Origin: Kaistella jeonii | Lineage (GTDB): Bacteria > Bacteroidota > Bacteroidia > Flavobacteriales > Weeksellaceae | Length of the DNA: 64,000 nucleotides | Direction of reading: 5' to 3' | Assembly: GCF_000812865.1 (NCBI RefSeq) | Contig: NZ_JSYL01000003.1 | Location: 124,001-188,000 of the forward strand | In this document: positions 1 through 8,546 of the stretch, in pieces | Layout: the number at the start of each line of letters is the position of its first letter | Numbering within the stretch: position 1 is the stretch's first letter | Made by a program: the position numbers and the translations under genes | Notes under the pieces: generated by a model | Told to the model about the DNA's origin: nothing | What the model saw: only the letters and a program-made list of their open reading frames with translations | Databases searched by the model: none

Positions 1-2
1 AT

Positions 3-710
3 TTGTTAGCGATCGCTATTACGCCGTTTTTGGCTTTATTTTGGTTTAATAAAGAACATTACAGATCCGTCGCCGAATCATTTAGTTTTAATAAAAAAGA
101 AATATGGAGTTACGGACTTCATGCTTCCGGAACGGCTTTGCTTTCAGATGCTCTCTTTTCTGCAGATGTTTTGACGCTTAGTTTTTTGATGAATGAAACA
201 TCGGTTGCGAATTATAAAGTTACCATTTTGATTCCGGCGAATATCACCTTCTTGGCTTTAACTTTTATGCAAAGTGACTTTCCTGTTTTGGCGAAGAATT
301 TTAAAAATAAAGTTTTTTTAACCGATTATATTGCTAATTATTATAAAATCTTTATCCCGATTTCTGTACTTATTTTTGCGGTGGGATTTGCCTTCAAAAC
401 GGAAATCCTTCATCTGTTCTTTAGCAATAAATATGCAGATAATTCCTGGATTTTTATCGTTCTCTTAGGAGGTTTTTGTATGAATATGTTGTTGCGAAAC
501 CTTTACGGAAACCTCCTTTCTGCGGTTGGTAAAATGAAGATCAATACCATCGTTTCTTTCCTGACCCTTTTTCTATTGTTGCTTTTTTCAGCTTTTCTGG
601 TTTCAAGATTTGGAGTGATCGGCATGGCAATAAGTTTAAGTTTGAGCATGATCATTGGTGGGTTTTTACTGATGTATTCCTTTTTACTTTATCTGAAAGA
701 TTTAAAATAA
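3..710 (+). CDS. Oligosaccharide flippase-type membrane protein, C-terminal part (cut by window edge)
   Basis: The reading frame is already open at the first base, so this is the 3' part of a longer gene. The 235 residues seen are strongly hydrophobic, with about six membrane segments separated by short basic loops (for example around the RNLYGN stretch). This is the pattern of the C-terminal half of polysaccharide-biosynthesis flippases (Wzx/MATE-like, MOP superfamily), which move lipid-linked sugars across the inner membrane. The TTG at base 3 is only the first possible start in the frame, not a supported start. The lipoprotein gene follows after 15 bases. The family assignment rests on hydropathy and general resemblance, so the substrate is unknown. 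Confidence 0.6.
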   Translation: MLAIAITPFLALFWFNKEHYRSVAESFSFNKKEIWSYGLHASGTALLSDALFSADVLTLSFLMNETSVANYKVTILIPANITFLALTFMQSDFPVLAKNFKNKVFLTDYIANYYKIFIPISVLIFAVGFAFKTEILHLFFSNKYADNSWIFIVLLGGFCMNMLLRNLYGNLLSAVGKMKINTIVSFLTLFLLLLFSAFLVSRFGVIGMAISLSLSMIIGGFLLMYSFLLYLKDLK

Positions 711-725
711 TTTATCTTTGTACCC

Positions 726-1223
726 ATGAAAAATCTGTTTTTTATAGCGACGGTTGCTTTTTTCGCATTTCTTTCCTGCAGAAATGATGATCGAGCGGTA
801 CAACAAATTGATCAGATCCTGAATATTTATATTGATTCTGCAGGTCAGGATATGTTGAACAGCAAAATTAAAGGTTCGTACATAACTATTCGATGGAATG
901 ATATCAATGGATTAACTGATACTGCTCCGGTGAGTTTTAATAATAATAAAGATGCAGATACGCTTAATTATATGGAATATCTCGCAGGAGCAAAGCGGAT
1001 TGCCATTGATTCTTCGGGTAGTTCCAAGACGTATGAATCAAAAATAAATCTCTTTTTAACAAAAAGAATTAATGACAGCACGACTTCTACCGGAAAAGAT
1101 TTAATGGTCATCCATTACACTTCTACACCGGAATTGTTTCAGGTTTCAAGTATTTGGTATAATAATATTTTGAAATTTACTAAAGTTCAGGGGCAGCCCA
1201 ACATCGTGAAAATCACGAAATAA
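726..1223 (+). CDS. Hypothetical lipoprotein
   Basis: A 165-residue protein with a short hydrophobic leader ending in a lipobox (F-L-S-C, Cys18), so it is expected to be lipidated and membrane anchored. The mature part is acidic and Asn/Asp-rich. It has no cysteine after the lipid site and no motif I recognise. It starts 15 bases after the flippase-like gene and may be cotranscribed with it. An intergenic gap of 77 bases then precedes serS. No function is assigned. Confidence 0.7.
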   Translation: MKNLFFIATVAFFAFLSCRNDDRAVQQIDQILNIYIDSAGQDMLNSKIKGSYITIRWNDINGLTDTAPVSFNNNKDADTLNYMEYLAGAKRIAIDSSGSSKTYESKINLFLTKRINDSTTSTGKDLMVIHYTSTPELFQVSSIWYNNILKFTKVQGQPNIVKITK

Positions 1224-1300
1224 TCATTAAATTTACACATTCAAATCATAATTTAAAGTTTCAATTCGAGGAACTTTAACTATTAAATAGAACACTTTAT

Positions 1301-2569
1301 ATGTTACAGGTTAATTTTTTGCGCGAAAATAAAGAACGCGTTTTAGAAGGTTTAGGAAAAAGAGGTTTCAAACAAATAGATTTGGTTGATAAAGCCATCT
1401 CTTTTGATGATGATAGAAAAAAGTACCAGTTTGAACTGGATCAAAATTTATCGGAAATGAATAAAATTTCCAAAGAAATAGGTCTTTTGATGAGAGAAGG
1501 TAAGAATGAGGAAGCCGAATCTGCAAAATCGAAAACGGCCGAGTTTAAAGAAAATTCTCAGGATCTTCAGCAAAAATTAAAAGATGCAGAAGCAAAACTT
1601 TTAGACGTTTTGTATCAGATTCCAAATGTCCCCTACGAAAAGGTAAAAGCCGGAACAACTGCCGAAGAGAATGAAATTATTTATCAATCCCATGATGTTG
1701 AAGGTTTAGGCGAAGGTGCAATTCCACATTGGGAACTGGCTAAAAAATATAATTTAATTGATTTTGAACTTGGAGTAAAGATCGCAGGAGCAGGATTTCC
1801 TGTTTATTTTGGTAAAGGAGCCAAACTTCAGCGAGCTTTGGTTCAATATTTTTTAGATAAAAATGTCGATGCTGGTTATCTGGAAGTAAATCCGCCACAT
1901 GTTGTGAATGAAGCTTCAGGTTATGGAACCGGTCAACTTCCCGATAAAGAGGGACAAATGTATTACATCAACGAAGATAAGCTGTTCCTGATCCCCACTG
2001 CGGAAGTCCCGGTAACCAATCTTTATCGCGATGTTTTACTAGATGAAAAAGATTTGCCAATAAAAAACACAGCTTTCTCCCAATGTTACCGTAGAGAAGC
2101 TGGAAGTTATGGCGCTCACGTAAGAGGTTTGAACAGATTACATCAATTTGAAAAAGTAGAGATCGTACGTTTGGAAAGACCGGAAAATTCTTACGCCGCT
2201 CTGGAAGGAATGGTAGAACATGTAAAATCTATTTTGGTAGATTTAGAATTGCCTTTCCGTATCTTAAGATTATGTGGCGGTGACACAGGTTTCGCCGCAG
2301 CAATGACCTACGATTTTGAAGTTTGGAGTGCTGCTCAGGAAAAATGGCTGGAAGTTTCTTCAGTTTCAAATTTCGAAACGTTTCAGGCAACGCGTCTGAA
2401 ATGCAGATTCAAAAGTGAAGGGAAAACACAGTTGGTTCATACTTTAAACGGTTCTGCGATGGCGTTACCAAGAATTATGGCGGCTTTGTTAGAGAATAAC
2501 CAAACCGCAGAAGGAATTAGAATTCCAGCAAAAATCGCAGAATATTCAAAGTTTGATTTGATCAATTAA
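1301..2569 (+). CDS. serS: Serine--tRNA ligase
   Basis: Seryl-tRNA synthetase, a class II aminoacyl-tRNA synthetase that charges tRNA-Ser (and tRNA-Sec where present) in the cytoplasm. The 422-residue length is normal for the family. Residues about 30-105 form the long antiparallel coiled-coil arm that recognises the tRNA-Ser variable arm. Motif 2 is seen as FSQCYRREAG at about 259-268, and motif 3 as GSAMALPRIMAALLEN at about 383-398. The ATG start gives the expected MLQVNFLREN N-terminus. A strong bidirectional hairpin terminator lies about 20 bases after the stop, so the gene ends its transcription unit. Confidence 0.97.
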   Translation: MLQVNFLRENKERVLEGLGKRGFKQIDLVDKAISFDDDRKKYQFELDQNLSEMNKISKEIGLLMREGKNEEAESAKSKTAEFKENSQDLQQKLKDAEAKLLDVLYQIPNVPYEKVKAGTTAEENEIIYQSHDVEGLGEGAIPHWELAKKYNLIDFELGVKIAGAGFPVYFGKGAKLQRALVQYFLDKNVDAGYLEVNPPHVVNEASGYGTGQLPDKEGQMYYINEDKLFLIPTAEVPVTNLYRDVLLDEKDLPIKNTAFSQCYRREAGSYGAHVRGLNRLHQFEKVEIVRLERPENSYAALEGMVEHVKSILVDLELPFRILRLCGGDTGFAAAMTYDFEVWSAAQEKWLEVSSVSNFETFQATRLKCRFKSEGKTQLVHTLNGSAMALPRIMAALLENNQTAEGIRIPAKIAEYSKFDLIN

Positions 2570-2590
2570 AAAGCGACTTTTATAAATAGA

Positions 2591-2617
2591 AAAACCACCA
2601 AATTTTGGTGGTTTTTT
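2591..2617. terminator. Bidirectional intrinsic terminator between serS and a convergent gene
   Basis: An A-rich arm, the stem AACCACCAA/TTGGTGGTT with a 3-4 base loop, and a T-run on the far side. The hairpin has A/T tracts on both sides, so it can stop serS on the plus strand and the convergent minus-strand gene ending at 2620. Confidence 0.88.
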
Positions 2618-2619
2618 GA

Positions 2620-3078
2620 TTAATTATATTTCCATTTATTTTCCTCTTTCTGCTCTTTAATAGACTTCTCTACATCATCAAGAATTTTTGCCATGAAATC
2701 CATTTTGTTCTTTAGGAGAAGCTGATCATTTGTTTTCCAGTAATCGCCTTCATCTTCTACCCAGAAATTCTTGAAAAAACCTTCAATTGCATATAAAAAC
2801 TCAATGACTTCAATATGAGCTTCAACGCCGCCAAATTGCGTTTTACAAAATGTTCCTAAAGTGAGAGAGTCATCAAAATAGATATTGATCGATTCGACGC
2901 CGGTGTTTGAATGCAAACTTATTCCTTTTTCCCAAGGTTCGAGTTTTGTCTGGTCGTCTTCTTTTGATTCAGAAAAAGGACAGTCATGTTCTTCAGCATA
3001 ATAAGTAACCATGGATAATAATGCGTCCAGATCCTTCAGAGAGGCTAGTTGCCCGCCAAAATGAATAGTAATCGACAT
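2620..3078 (-). CDS. Hypothetical protein, acidic, cytoplasmic
   Basis: A 152-residue acidic soluble protein without signal peptide or membrane segment. It begins MSITIHFGG and ends with a charged Lys/Glu helix. Aromatic residues are frequent (FFKNFWVEDEGDYW), and two cysteines (CPF, FCKTQF) are present. I do not recognise the family. It is convergent with serS and stands alone, with about 85 bases to the next minus-strand gene. The sequence composition looks like ordinary coding DNA of this genome. Confidence 0.65.
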   Translation of the reverse strand: MSITIHFGGQLASLKDLDALLSMVTYYAEEHDCPFSESKEDDQTKLEPWEKGISLHSNTGVESINIYFDDSLTLGTFCKTQFGGVEAHIEVIEFLYAIEGFFKNFWVEDEGDYWKTNDQLLLKNKMDFMAKILDDVEKSIKEQKEENKWKYN

Positions 3079-3162
3079 GTTTTTTGATTATTAGTTAATC
3101 AAAATTACTAAACTATTTTCAACTTATTAAACAAAGAGCTAAAAAATTTTTGATGGATTTTT

Positions 3163-3951
3163 TTATTCCGTGGTGATGATAATTTGTTTATCCTTATTCA
3201 CCAGGTTTTTGCTGCCATCTAATAATTCGTTACTTCGAACATTGATCTGAATGGTTTTGTTGTCGATCTGTTTCACGAAATCATGTTTTCCAACGATGCT
3301 GACAATTGGTTTTTGAAATTTCATCGTGCTCGTGAAATTCATGTTGAACATTTTCATCATTCCGACCATTCCTTGCGCCATCTGTTTGCCGTAAACTTCC
3401 AGAGAATCACTTTTGGTACTTGGATTCGGGTTTTTTTCCTCACCAGAATTTTTCGCAATTTCTTTTAAAAATTCTGTACTGTTGAATTTATCGGTATCAA
3501 TTGTCAGCGTTTTGCCATTCCAGCTTGCGACATTTTGCAGAGGCATATTTTTCAGCTGTTTACTCTGGGATAAAAGACTTGCGATTTCTGCGGGCATCAA
3601 CTTATCATATTTCAAAGAAAGGCCATAAATTTCACCTTTATCTTTATTCAGCTTCATGAACATTTTTTTCAGCACTTTTGCGGAGTCTTGATTGAGGGTG
3701 ACTTTTTCATCTTTCTGAAGATCAAATAAACTTTTATAATCCGTAGTAAGATTTCCAAATTCTTTTGATTTCGAGAGAACATCAGTTTTATCTCCCATCA
3801 TGCTCATCATACCGAGCATACTTTTATCGAGAAGAATATTGGATTCCATACTCGTAGCAGAATCTTTGAAATAGGTAGTTTCTGTATTGACAGAACAGGA
3901 TTGCAAAGCGAAAGAAGCCAATATAATCCAAAGTCCAAATTTTTTGATCAT
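3163..3951 (-). CDS. Hypothetical lipoprotein
   Basis: A 262-residue protein with a leader ending in the lipobox L-Q-S-C (Cys19), so it is predicted to be exported and lipidated. The mature part is Lys/Ser/Met-rich, contains a run of Met residues (MLGMMSMMGDK) and has no other cysteine. No catalytic motif or known domain is evident. It stands alone on the minus strand with a gap of about 108 bases to the next gene upstream. The function is unknown. Confidence 0.68.
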   Translation of the reverse strand: MIKKFGLWIILASFALQSCSVNTETTYFKDSATSMESNILLDKSMLGMMSMMGDKTDVLSKSKEFGNLTTDYKSLFDLQKDEKVTLNQDSAKVLKKMFMKLNKDKGEIYGLSLKYDKLMPAEIASLLSQSKQLKNMPLQNVASWNGKTLTIDTDKFNSTEFLKEIAKNSGEEKNPNPSTKSDSLEVYGKQMAQGMVGMMKMFNMNFTSTMKFQKPIVSIVGKHDFVKQIDNKTIQINVRSNELLDGSKNLVNKDKQIIITTE

Positions 3952-4059
3952 TACTTAATTTATTTAAGCGTTTCATTCAAATTGGAGACCAAAGTTAATG
4001 ATGATGTTTTTAGGGGAAATAGACGGCTTTAAATAGTTTTATTACATCACCTTTTGAGG

Positions 4060-4674
4060 CTAATTTTCGGGTACGTAATCAACATCTATTTTCAAGGATG
4101 AACTAAGCAGCTCTTTATCTTTCTGCCATTTTTTATCGAAAAAATAAAGATTCGGCTTTTCAATTTGAATTCCGGAAATTGCGGGATTGTAAGGTTTTGC
4201 ACCAGCATTTTGTGCTCCGTTAATGATGTTTTCTTTGGAAAGAATCCATTCAAAACCAATAAAATATGCATTCGTTGGAACTTTAATTTTTAATGAAGAC
4301 AGATTTGCAATAACTGTGGTTTTCTTGGACGGAGTTTCGATAAGAATTTTTGCTTGATTGAGAATTTTTCCAGGTAAACCATTTTCGTCTTCATAAATAC
4401 ACAGAAAAATTGTGGATTTCTTTCCGTCGAAATTCATGCTTTCAAATTGAACTTTATTAAAAATTTCTGGAGAATGATCTTTTGAATTTTGATCGATAAA
4501 AATCGCAAATGCTTTTTTCGTTTGCATTCCCAAAACGCCGGTTCCTAAAGATGGTTCTGTAATTTTATGAAATTCGAAAGTTGCTTTTCCTTTTTCTAAA
4601 TTTGAAGATTCAGCCTTTTGAGCAGAATAGGAAAGAGATAAAAGTAATAAGAGTAAAAATTGATATTTCATCAT
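4060..4674 (-). CDS. Hypothetical secreted protein
   Basis: A 204-residue protein with a Leu-rich signal peptide (MMKYQFLLLLLLSLSYSAQ), probably cleaved near residue 19-20 and without a lipobox. The mature part alternates hydrophobic and polar stretches, suggesting a beta-rich fold. I cannot name the family. ATG codons at 4674 and 4671 are both possible starts. It lies 24 bases downstream of the TauE/SafE-like gene and could be the last gene of that transcription unit, but it has no obvious tie to oxidase assembly. Confidence 0.65.
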   Translation of the reverse strand: MMKYQFLLLLLLSLSYSAQKAESSNLEKGKATFEFHKITEPSLGTGVLGMQTKKAFAIFIDQNSKDHSPEIFNKVQFESMNFDGKKSTIFLCIYEDENGLPGKILNQAKILIETPSKKTTVIANLSSLKIKVPTNAYFIGFEWILSKENIINGAQNAGAKPYNPAISGIQIEKPNLYFFDKKWQKDKELLSSSLKIDVDYVPEN

Positions 4675-4698
4675 TTAAATTTACTCAAATATAGAAAT

Positions 4699-5442
4699 TT
4701 AATGGCAAGTTGCGTGATCACCCATTTGATGCTCTTTTGAGTTATTGTGAATGACCTGAAGAGAATCATGTGGTGGAGAAATATAAGGTATCCCAAGTTC
4801 GAGTCCGCGCAGGATAAAAAGTCCGCCCAAAACGATCATCATGACCGGAACAAATTTTAAAATTTTAATTCTGAATGCCGTCGTCATTAAATTTCCTAAA
4901 AGAACAATTGCGAACATAAATGGTAAAGTTCCTAATCCGAAAAGTGCCATGAAAGTCGCACTTTGCCAAATTCCACCTGAAGCTAAACTTGCTGTTAAAG
5001 CCATGTAAACCATTCCACAGGGTAAAAAACCATTTAGAATTCCAGTTGTGAAACGTGAGCGATAATCTGCTTTTTGTAAAAGTTTCCCCAAATTCATTTT
5101 TACCTTTAGTAATGATTTAGATAAAAAAGGAATTTTGGAGGCGAAATCTTTTCCACCAAAAGAAAATACCGCCATGAAGATTAAAAGAATTCCAACGGCG
5201 ATTGTTAAATATTGCTGAAAACCAGCCATTTGAAAACCTTTCCCTACAATTCCTAAAATGGCTCCTAAAAATGAATAAGTTGCAATTCTACCAAATTGAT
5301 AGGTTAAGTTCTGAAGGTAATAGTTGGTTGCCTGTTTCTTAGTTAATCCCAATGAAAGCGCAATAGGACCACACATTCCTATACAGTGAAAACCGGAAGC
5401 AAATCCTAAAGCGAGTGCCGAGAAAATGAGTGCTATTTCCAT
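4699..5442 (-). CDS. TauE/SafE (UreH-like) membrane protein of the cbb3 locus, probable metal transporter
   Basis: A 247-residue integral membrane protein with about six hydrophobic segments in two halves. Near the N-terminus it has HCIGMCGP, and in the second half NGFLPCGMVYMA. This is the pattern of the sulfite-exporter TauE/SafE / UreH-like proteins found in flavobacterial cbb3 oxidase loci. The C-terminal tail is rich in His and ends in Cys-His (HQMGDHATCH), which looks suited to binding copper. The start overlaps the end of ccoH by 10 bases, implying translational coupling. A role in copper handling for cbb3 assembly is inferred from the motifs and context. Sulfite export itself is not supported here. 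Confidence 0.8.
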   Translation of the reverse strand: MEIALIFSALALGFASGFHCIGMCGPIALSLGLTKKQATNYYLQNLTYQFGRIATYSFLGAILGIVGKGFQMAGFQQYLTIAVGILLIFMAVFSFGGKDFASKIPFLSKSLLKVKMNLGKLLQKADYRSRFTTGILNGFLPCGMVYMALTASLASGGIWQSATFMALFGLGTLPFMFAIVLLGNLMTTAFRIKILKFVPVMMIVLGGLFILRGLELGIPYISPPHDSLQVIHNNSKEHQMGDHATCH

Positions 5443-5888
5443 TGAACGTCGTAGTCGAGTTGATAAGGTTTTTTATCGGATTTCCATTTAAGTTTTAAAG
5501 TATAACCTCCTTTAGAAATTACTTTCGCAGGAATGAAAAATGATTTTTGTGCATCAAGTGTAACTTCTTTTTTTACATCAAGATTAGCGTCATTAGTTCT
5601 GAAAAGTTCGAAGTTTAATTTGGACTGATCGAGAATGATGCTTGCAGGAAATGTAATTTTAATTCCTTCAGTATTTTGTAAATAAACAGGTTTTTCGGTA
5701 AGAAGATCTCCGTTTTTCTTGGCATTGATCACGTCCTGATACTGCAACTCTTCGCTGTAATAATGATCAGTAACTAATTCAGCTCCCTGTTGACCGTTTG
5801 GGAAAATTAAAATCATAAATAATATGAAAGCGATAAATGAGCCAAGAGCAAGGGCAATTCCATGTCCCCAATTAAATTTTTTGAACAT
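5433..5888 (-). CDS. ccoH: FixH family protein (cbb3 oxidase assembly)
   Basis: A 151-residue protein with one N-terminal membrane segment (about residues 10-30) followed by a periplasmic beta-rich domain. The motif QQGAELVTDHYYSEELQYQ is typical of FixH proteins, and the length fits. FixH/CcoH acts with CcoG and CcoI during maturation of cytochrome cbb3 oxidase in the inner membrane. The gene begins 6 bases after ccoG and overlaps the following TauE/SafE-like gene by 10 bases, so the three form one coupled unit. Confidence 0.88.
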   Translation of the reverse strand: MFKKFNWGHGIALALGSFIAFILFMILIFPNGQQGAELVTDHYYSEELQYQDVINAKKNGDLLTEKPVYLQNTEGIKITFPASIILDQSKLNFELFRTNDANLDVKKEVTLDAQKSFFIPAKVISKGGYTLKLKWKSDKKPYQLDYDVQWK

Positions 5889-5894
5889 TTTTTA

Positions 5895-7346
5895 TTAAAA
5901 TTGAAGTTTGAAAGGACCTTCGAAATAGGTTTTGAAAGTATCTAAAAGTTCACCTTGATCATCATAAACACCAATACTGATATTCTGTTTTGAAAGTTTG
6001 ATTTCTTTTTCTGGGAAACTTATGTTTACGGTACCTTTTGTGATTTCACCTTTCTTAATTTTTATTTTATTTGTTTCGCTTAATGTAACTTCTGCATTTT
6101 GTGGTTCCAATACTTTAATCGTGATAATTTTGTCTTTATTGCTTTTGTTTAAAAAAGTATAGCTGTAAGTGTTGGTTATTTTTGCATCGCGAACAAAGAA
6201 TGAAGAACCTGCAGGTTTAATAAATTTCGCTTCAACATCGGCTCTGTTGTACATTAAAAATCCTAGAAATGCAATCATTAAAGTTAAAACTAAAGAATAC
6301 GCTTTCATTCTGTTTGTAAATCGGAACGGAATCTCTTTTTCAATTTCGTCTTCAGTTGCATATCTTATCAATCCTGGAGGAAGTCCGGTTTTAATCATGA
6401 CTTCATCACAAGCATCAATACATGCGGTACAATTCACACATTCCAGTTGTTGCCCGTCACGAATATCAATTCCGGTGGGACATACGACTACGCATTGGTT
6501 ACAGTCGATGCAATCACCTTTTCCTGCTTCTTTTCTATCTTCACCTTTTCTCCATTTAAATCGGTTTTCACCTCTTTTGAAATCGTAATAAACGTTGATG
6601 GTTTGTTTATCAATCAAAACTCCCTGTAATCTACCATAAGGGCAGACTAAAGTACAAACCTGCTCTCTGAACCACGCAAAAGTGAAATAAAAGGCAGATG
6701 TGAAAATAATCATCACCAAGAAACTCGTGAAGTTGATAAAAGGACCTTCTTTAATCATCTCAAAAACTTCCTGATAACCTACAATATACATAAACATCCA
6801 ATGCGTAATTACCAAAGAAATTGTAATATAAATCGACCATTTCAAACCTCTTTTCCAGATTTTTTCTGCGTTCCATTCTTGGCGGTCTAGTTTCATCTGC
6901 TTATTTCTGTCACCTTCTACCGCATAGTCTATTTTGCGAAAAACCATTTCGAGGAAAATTGTTTGAGGACAAATCCAACCGCAAAAAATTCTACCAAAAA
7001 CTACCGTAAATAAAATAACGAATACAATGGAAGTAATTGCACCTAACGCAAGAATAAAAAAGTCTTGAGGATAAAACGGCTGCCCGAAAATATAGAAATG
7101 TCTTTCAACAACATTAATTAAAAGAAAAGGATTTCCATTAATTTTTATAAAGGGCATGATGAAGAATAATGCTAACAGAAAATAGGCGACTAAGGATCTG
7201 TAATTTGTAAATTTTCCGTGCGGTTTTCGGGGAAAGATCCAAACTCGTTTCCCGGATCGATCCATGGTTTGAACAGAATCTCTGAAGTTTTCTGCAGCGA
7301 TTACCTGTCCTTGTCCACCTTGAAAAGTTTTATCTTGTGTATCCAT
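5895..7346 (-). CDS. ccoG: Cytochrome c oxidase accessory protein CcoG (FixG/RdxA)
   Basis: A 483-residue polyferredoxin of the inner membrane. In order: N-terminal soluble stretch; membrane segments around 50-65 and 95-118; CGWIC at 122-126; further membrane segments near 170-225; CTLVC at 231-235; two 4Fe-4S motifs with Cys 279/282/285/289 and 303/306/309/313; another membrane segment near 335-355; and a C-terminal Ig-like periplasmic domain. CcoG is needed for copper delivery to CcoN in cbb3 oxidases. It lies downstream of ccoP but is separated from it by a strong terminator hairpin, so it depends on read-through or its own promoter. No clear TAnnTTTG box is seen in its short upstream gap. 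Confidence 0.96.
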   Translation of the reverse strand: MDTQDKTFQGGQGQVIAAENFRDSVQTMDRSGKRVWIFPRKPHGKFTNYRSLVAYFLLALFFIMPFIKINGNPFLLINVVERHFYIFGQPFYPQDFFILALGAITSIVFVILFTVVFGRIFCGWICPQTIFLEMVFRKIDYAVEGDRNKQMKLDRQEWNAEKIWKRGLKWSIYITISLVITHWMFMYIVGYQEVFEMIKEGPFINFTSFLVMIIFTSAFYFTFAWFREQVCTLVCPYGRLQGVLIDKQTINVYYDFKRGENRFKWRKGEDRKEAGKGDCIDCNQCVVVCPTGIDIRDGQQLECVNCTACIDACDEVMIKTGLPPGLIRYATEDEIEKEIPFRFTNRMKAYSLVLTLMIAFLGFLMYNRADVEAKFIKPAGSSFFVRDAKITNTYSYTFLNKSNKDKIITIKVLEPQNAEVTLSETNKIKIKKGEITKGTVNISFPEKEIKLSKQNISIGVYDDQGELLDTFKTYFEGPFKLQF

Positions 7347-7360
7347 TTAACTTAACTATA

Positions 7361-7410
7361 AAAAAAAACATAATTCGTATTCTTGAATTTTCTAGAATAG
7401 CGAATTATGT
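7361..7410 (-). terminator. Strong intrinsic terminator between ccoP and ccoG
   Basis: On the minus strand, arm 7410-7394 pairs with arm 7383-7368 (16 base pairs with a single bulged base) around a 10-base loop, followed directly by a run of T (the A-run at 7360-7367 on the plus strand). It lies 27 bases after the ccoP stop and about 20 bases before the ccoG start. It should set the ccoS-NO-Q-P transcript level above that of ccoG-ccoH. Confidence 0.85.
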
Positions 7411-7436
7411 TCTCAAAGTAATATTTGTTTTAAATT

Positions 7437-8315
7437 TTATTTCTCCCAATGTGCAGGTGTACCTTGTTGAGGCGCACCGCCCTGTGCTGGAGTAATAGGA
7501 TTTTGTTCCTGATTGATATGATAAACATAAGCAGCTACATTTTGGATGTCGAAACCTGTTAGTACACCATTTTTTCCCCATGCTTGCATCGCAGGATTAT
7601 TCGGTGAACCATTTTCAACCATATGGAAAACATTTTTAAATAATGTTTTTTCAGGTTGATTTACCCATGAGTTATCAGTAAGGTTTGGTCCAATACCACC
7701 TTTACCACCATCACCGTGACAAGAAACGCAGTTGGTTTTAAATACTTCCTGACCAGCAGCGATATTATCTGGAGAATACGCAGCGTTTTCGATCGTGGGT
7801 GGAGGAGTATTTTTAATGTATTCTGCAATACTTGCGGTTTGAGCTTTGTATTCGTCGTCGTATTCCTTGATTGGGTGAGCAAAATCTGTCAACCAATAAG
7901 AAATCATATACACTACGCAATAGGCAATTCCGAACCAGAAAAGTCCAAGCCACCATTTTGGTAACTGGTTATCAAGTTCCATAATTCCATCGAAACCATG
8001 GTCGATCAGCAAATCTTTTTCTGTACTTGCTGGTTGTTTTTTAAATGCACCTTCGTATAGTGCTTTAAAATATGGCGTGTTTTTCGATTCAATATAAGAA
8101 GCCTTTTCAGCGTCGCTTAAACTTTTGAATTTTTCATTTTCAATCAAGTCACCAATTGCATTTTGAATAAGTGCAAGAATTGAACTGATAACTACCGTTC
8201 CCCAAAAGTAAGGTGAAGATAGGAAAGAAGCATTCTGCACAAACATGAAATACATGATGAAAAGAATGACCAGTATGATTGCGATCGTTACGTAAACGGG
8301 GGATCTTTGTTTCAT
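7437..8315 (-). CDS. ccoP: Cytochrome c oxidase cbb3-type subunit III (CcoP), single-haem form
   Basis: A 292-residue membrane-anchored c-type cytochrome of the cbb3 terminal oxidase. It has hydrophobic segments at about 7-25, 36-55 and 121-141. The conserved FixP N-terminal signature (DHGFDGIMELDNQLPKWW) precedes the third. One haem-c site, CVSCH, lies at 196-200, with a likely axial Met in NPAMQAWG near 243. Proteobacterial CcoP usually carries two CXXCH sites, but only one is present here. The gene lies between ccoQ and a terminator and is the last gene of the structural operon. The C-terminus is Pro/Gln/Gly-rich and probably flexible. Confidence 0.93.
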   Translation of the reverse strand: MKQRSPVYVTIAIILVILFIMYFMFVQNASFLSSPYFWGTVVISSILALIQNAIGDLIENEKFKSLSDAEKASYIESKNTPYFKALYEGAFKKQPASTEKDLLIDHGFDGIMELDNQLPKWWLGLFWFGIAYCVVYMISYWLTDFAHPIKEYDDEYKAQTASIAEYIKNTPPPTIENAAYSPDNIAAGQEVFKTNCVSCHGDGGKGGIGPNLTDNSWVNQPEKTLFKNVFHMVENGSPNNPAMQAWGKNGVLTGFDIQNVAAYVYHINQEQNPITPAQGGAPQQGTPAHWEK

Positions 8316-8336
8316 TTTATTTAGTTTTATATAAAA

Positions 8337-8528
8337 TTACAAGTTTTTATCGTCGATATCATCATCTAAAGGAGCATTTGCTTCTTCGTCATAATGTTTT
8401 TTAGACCGTGAAAAAACCCAAATTACAATACCTAAGAAGAAAATAAGAAAAAATATCATTGATAACGTTTGGTAGAAACCAACATTTTCGCCATTTGCTA
8501 GAATATCTTTTATATTTTGAGGTATCAT
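8337..8528 (-). CDS. ccoQ: cbb3-type oxidase small subunit CcoQ (FixQ)
   Basis: A 63-residue protein with one membrane helix (about 18-41, ending WVFSRSKKHYDEEA) and an acidic cytoplasmic tail, the layout of CcoQ/FixQ. It stabilises the oxidase complex in the inner membrane. Its position between ccoNO and ccoP, with gaps of 18 and 21 bases, confirms the call. Sequence alone would be weak because the protein is small. Confidence 0.88.
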   Translation of the reverse strand: MIPQNIKDILANGENVGFYQTLSMIFFLIFFLGIVIWVFSRSKKHYDEEANAPLDDDIDDKNL

Positions 8529-8546
8529 CAGTATCGTTTTTTAAGT

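Noticed and set aside
3283-3628. Plus-strand frames inside the lipoprotein at 3163-3951
   Set aside because: They lie fully inside a minus-strand gene with a signal peptide and lipobox, and have no promoter or recognisable domain.
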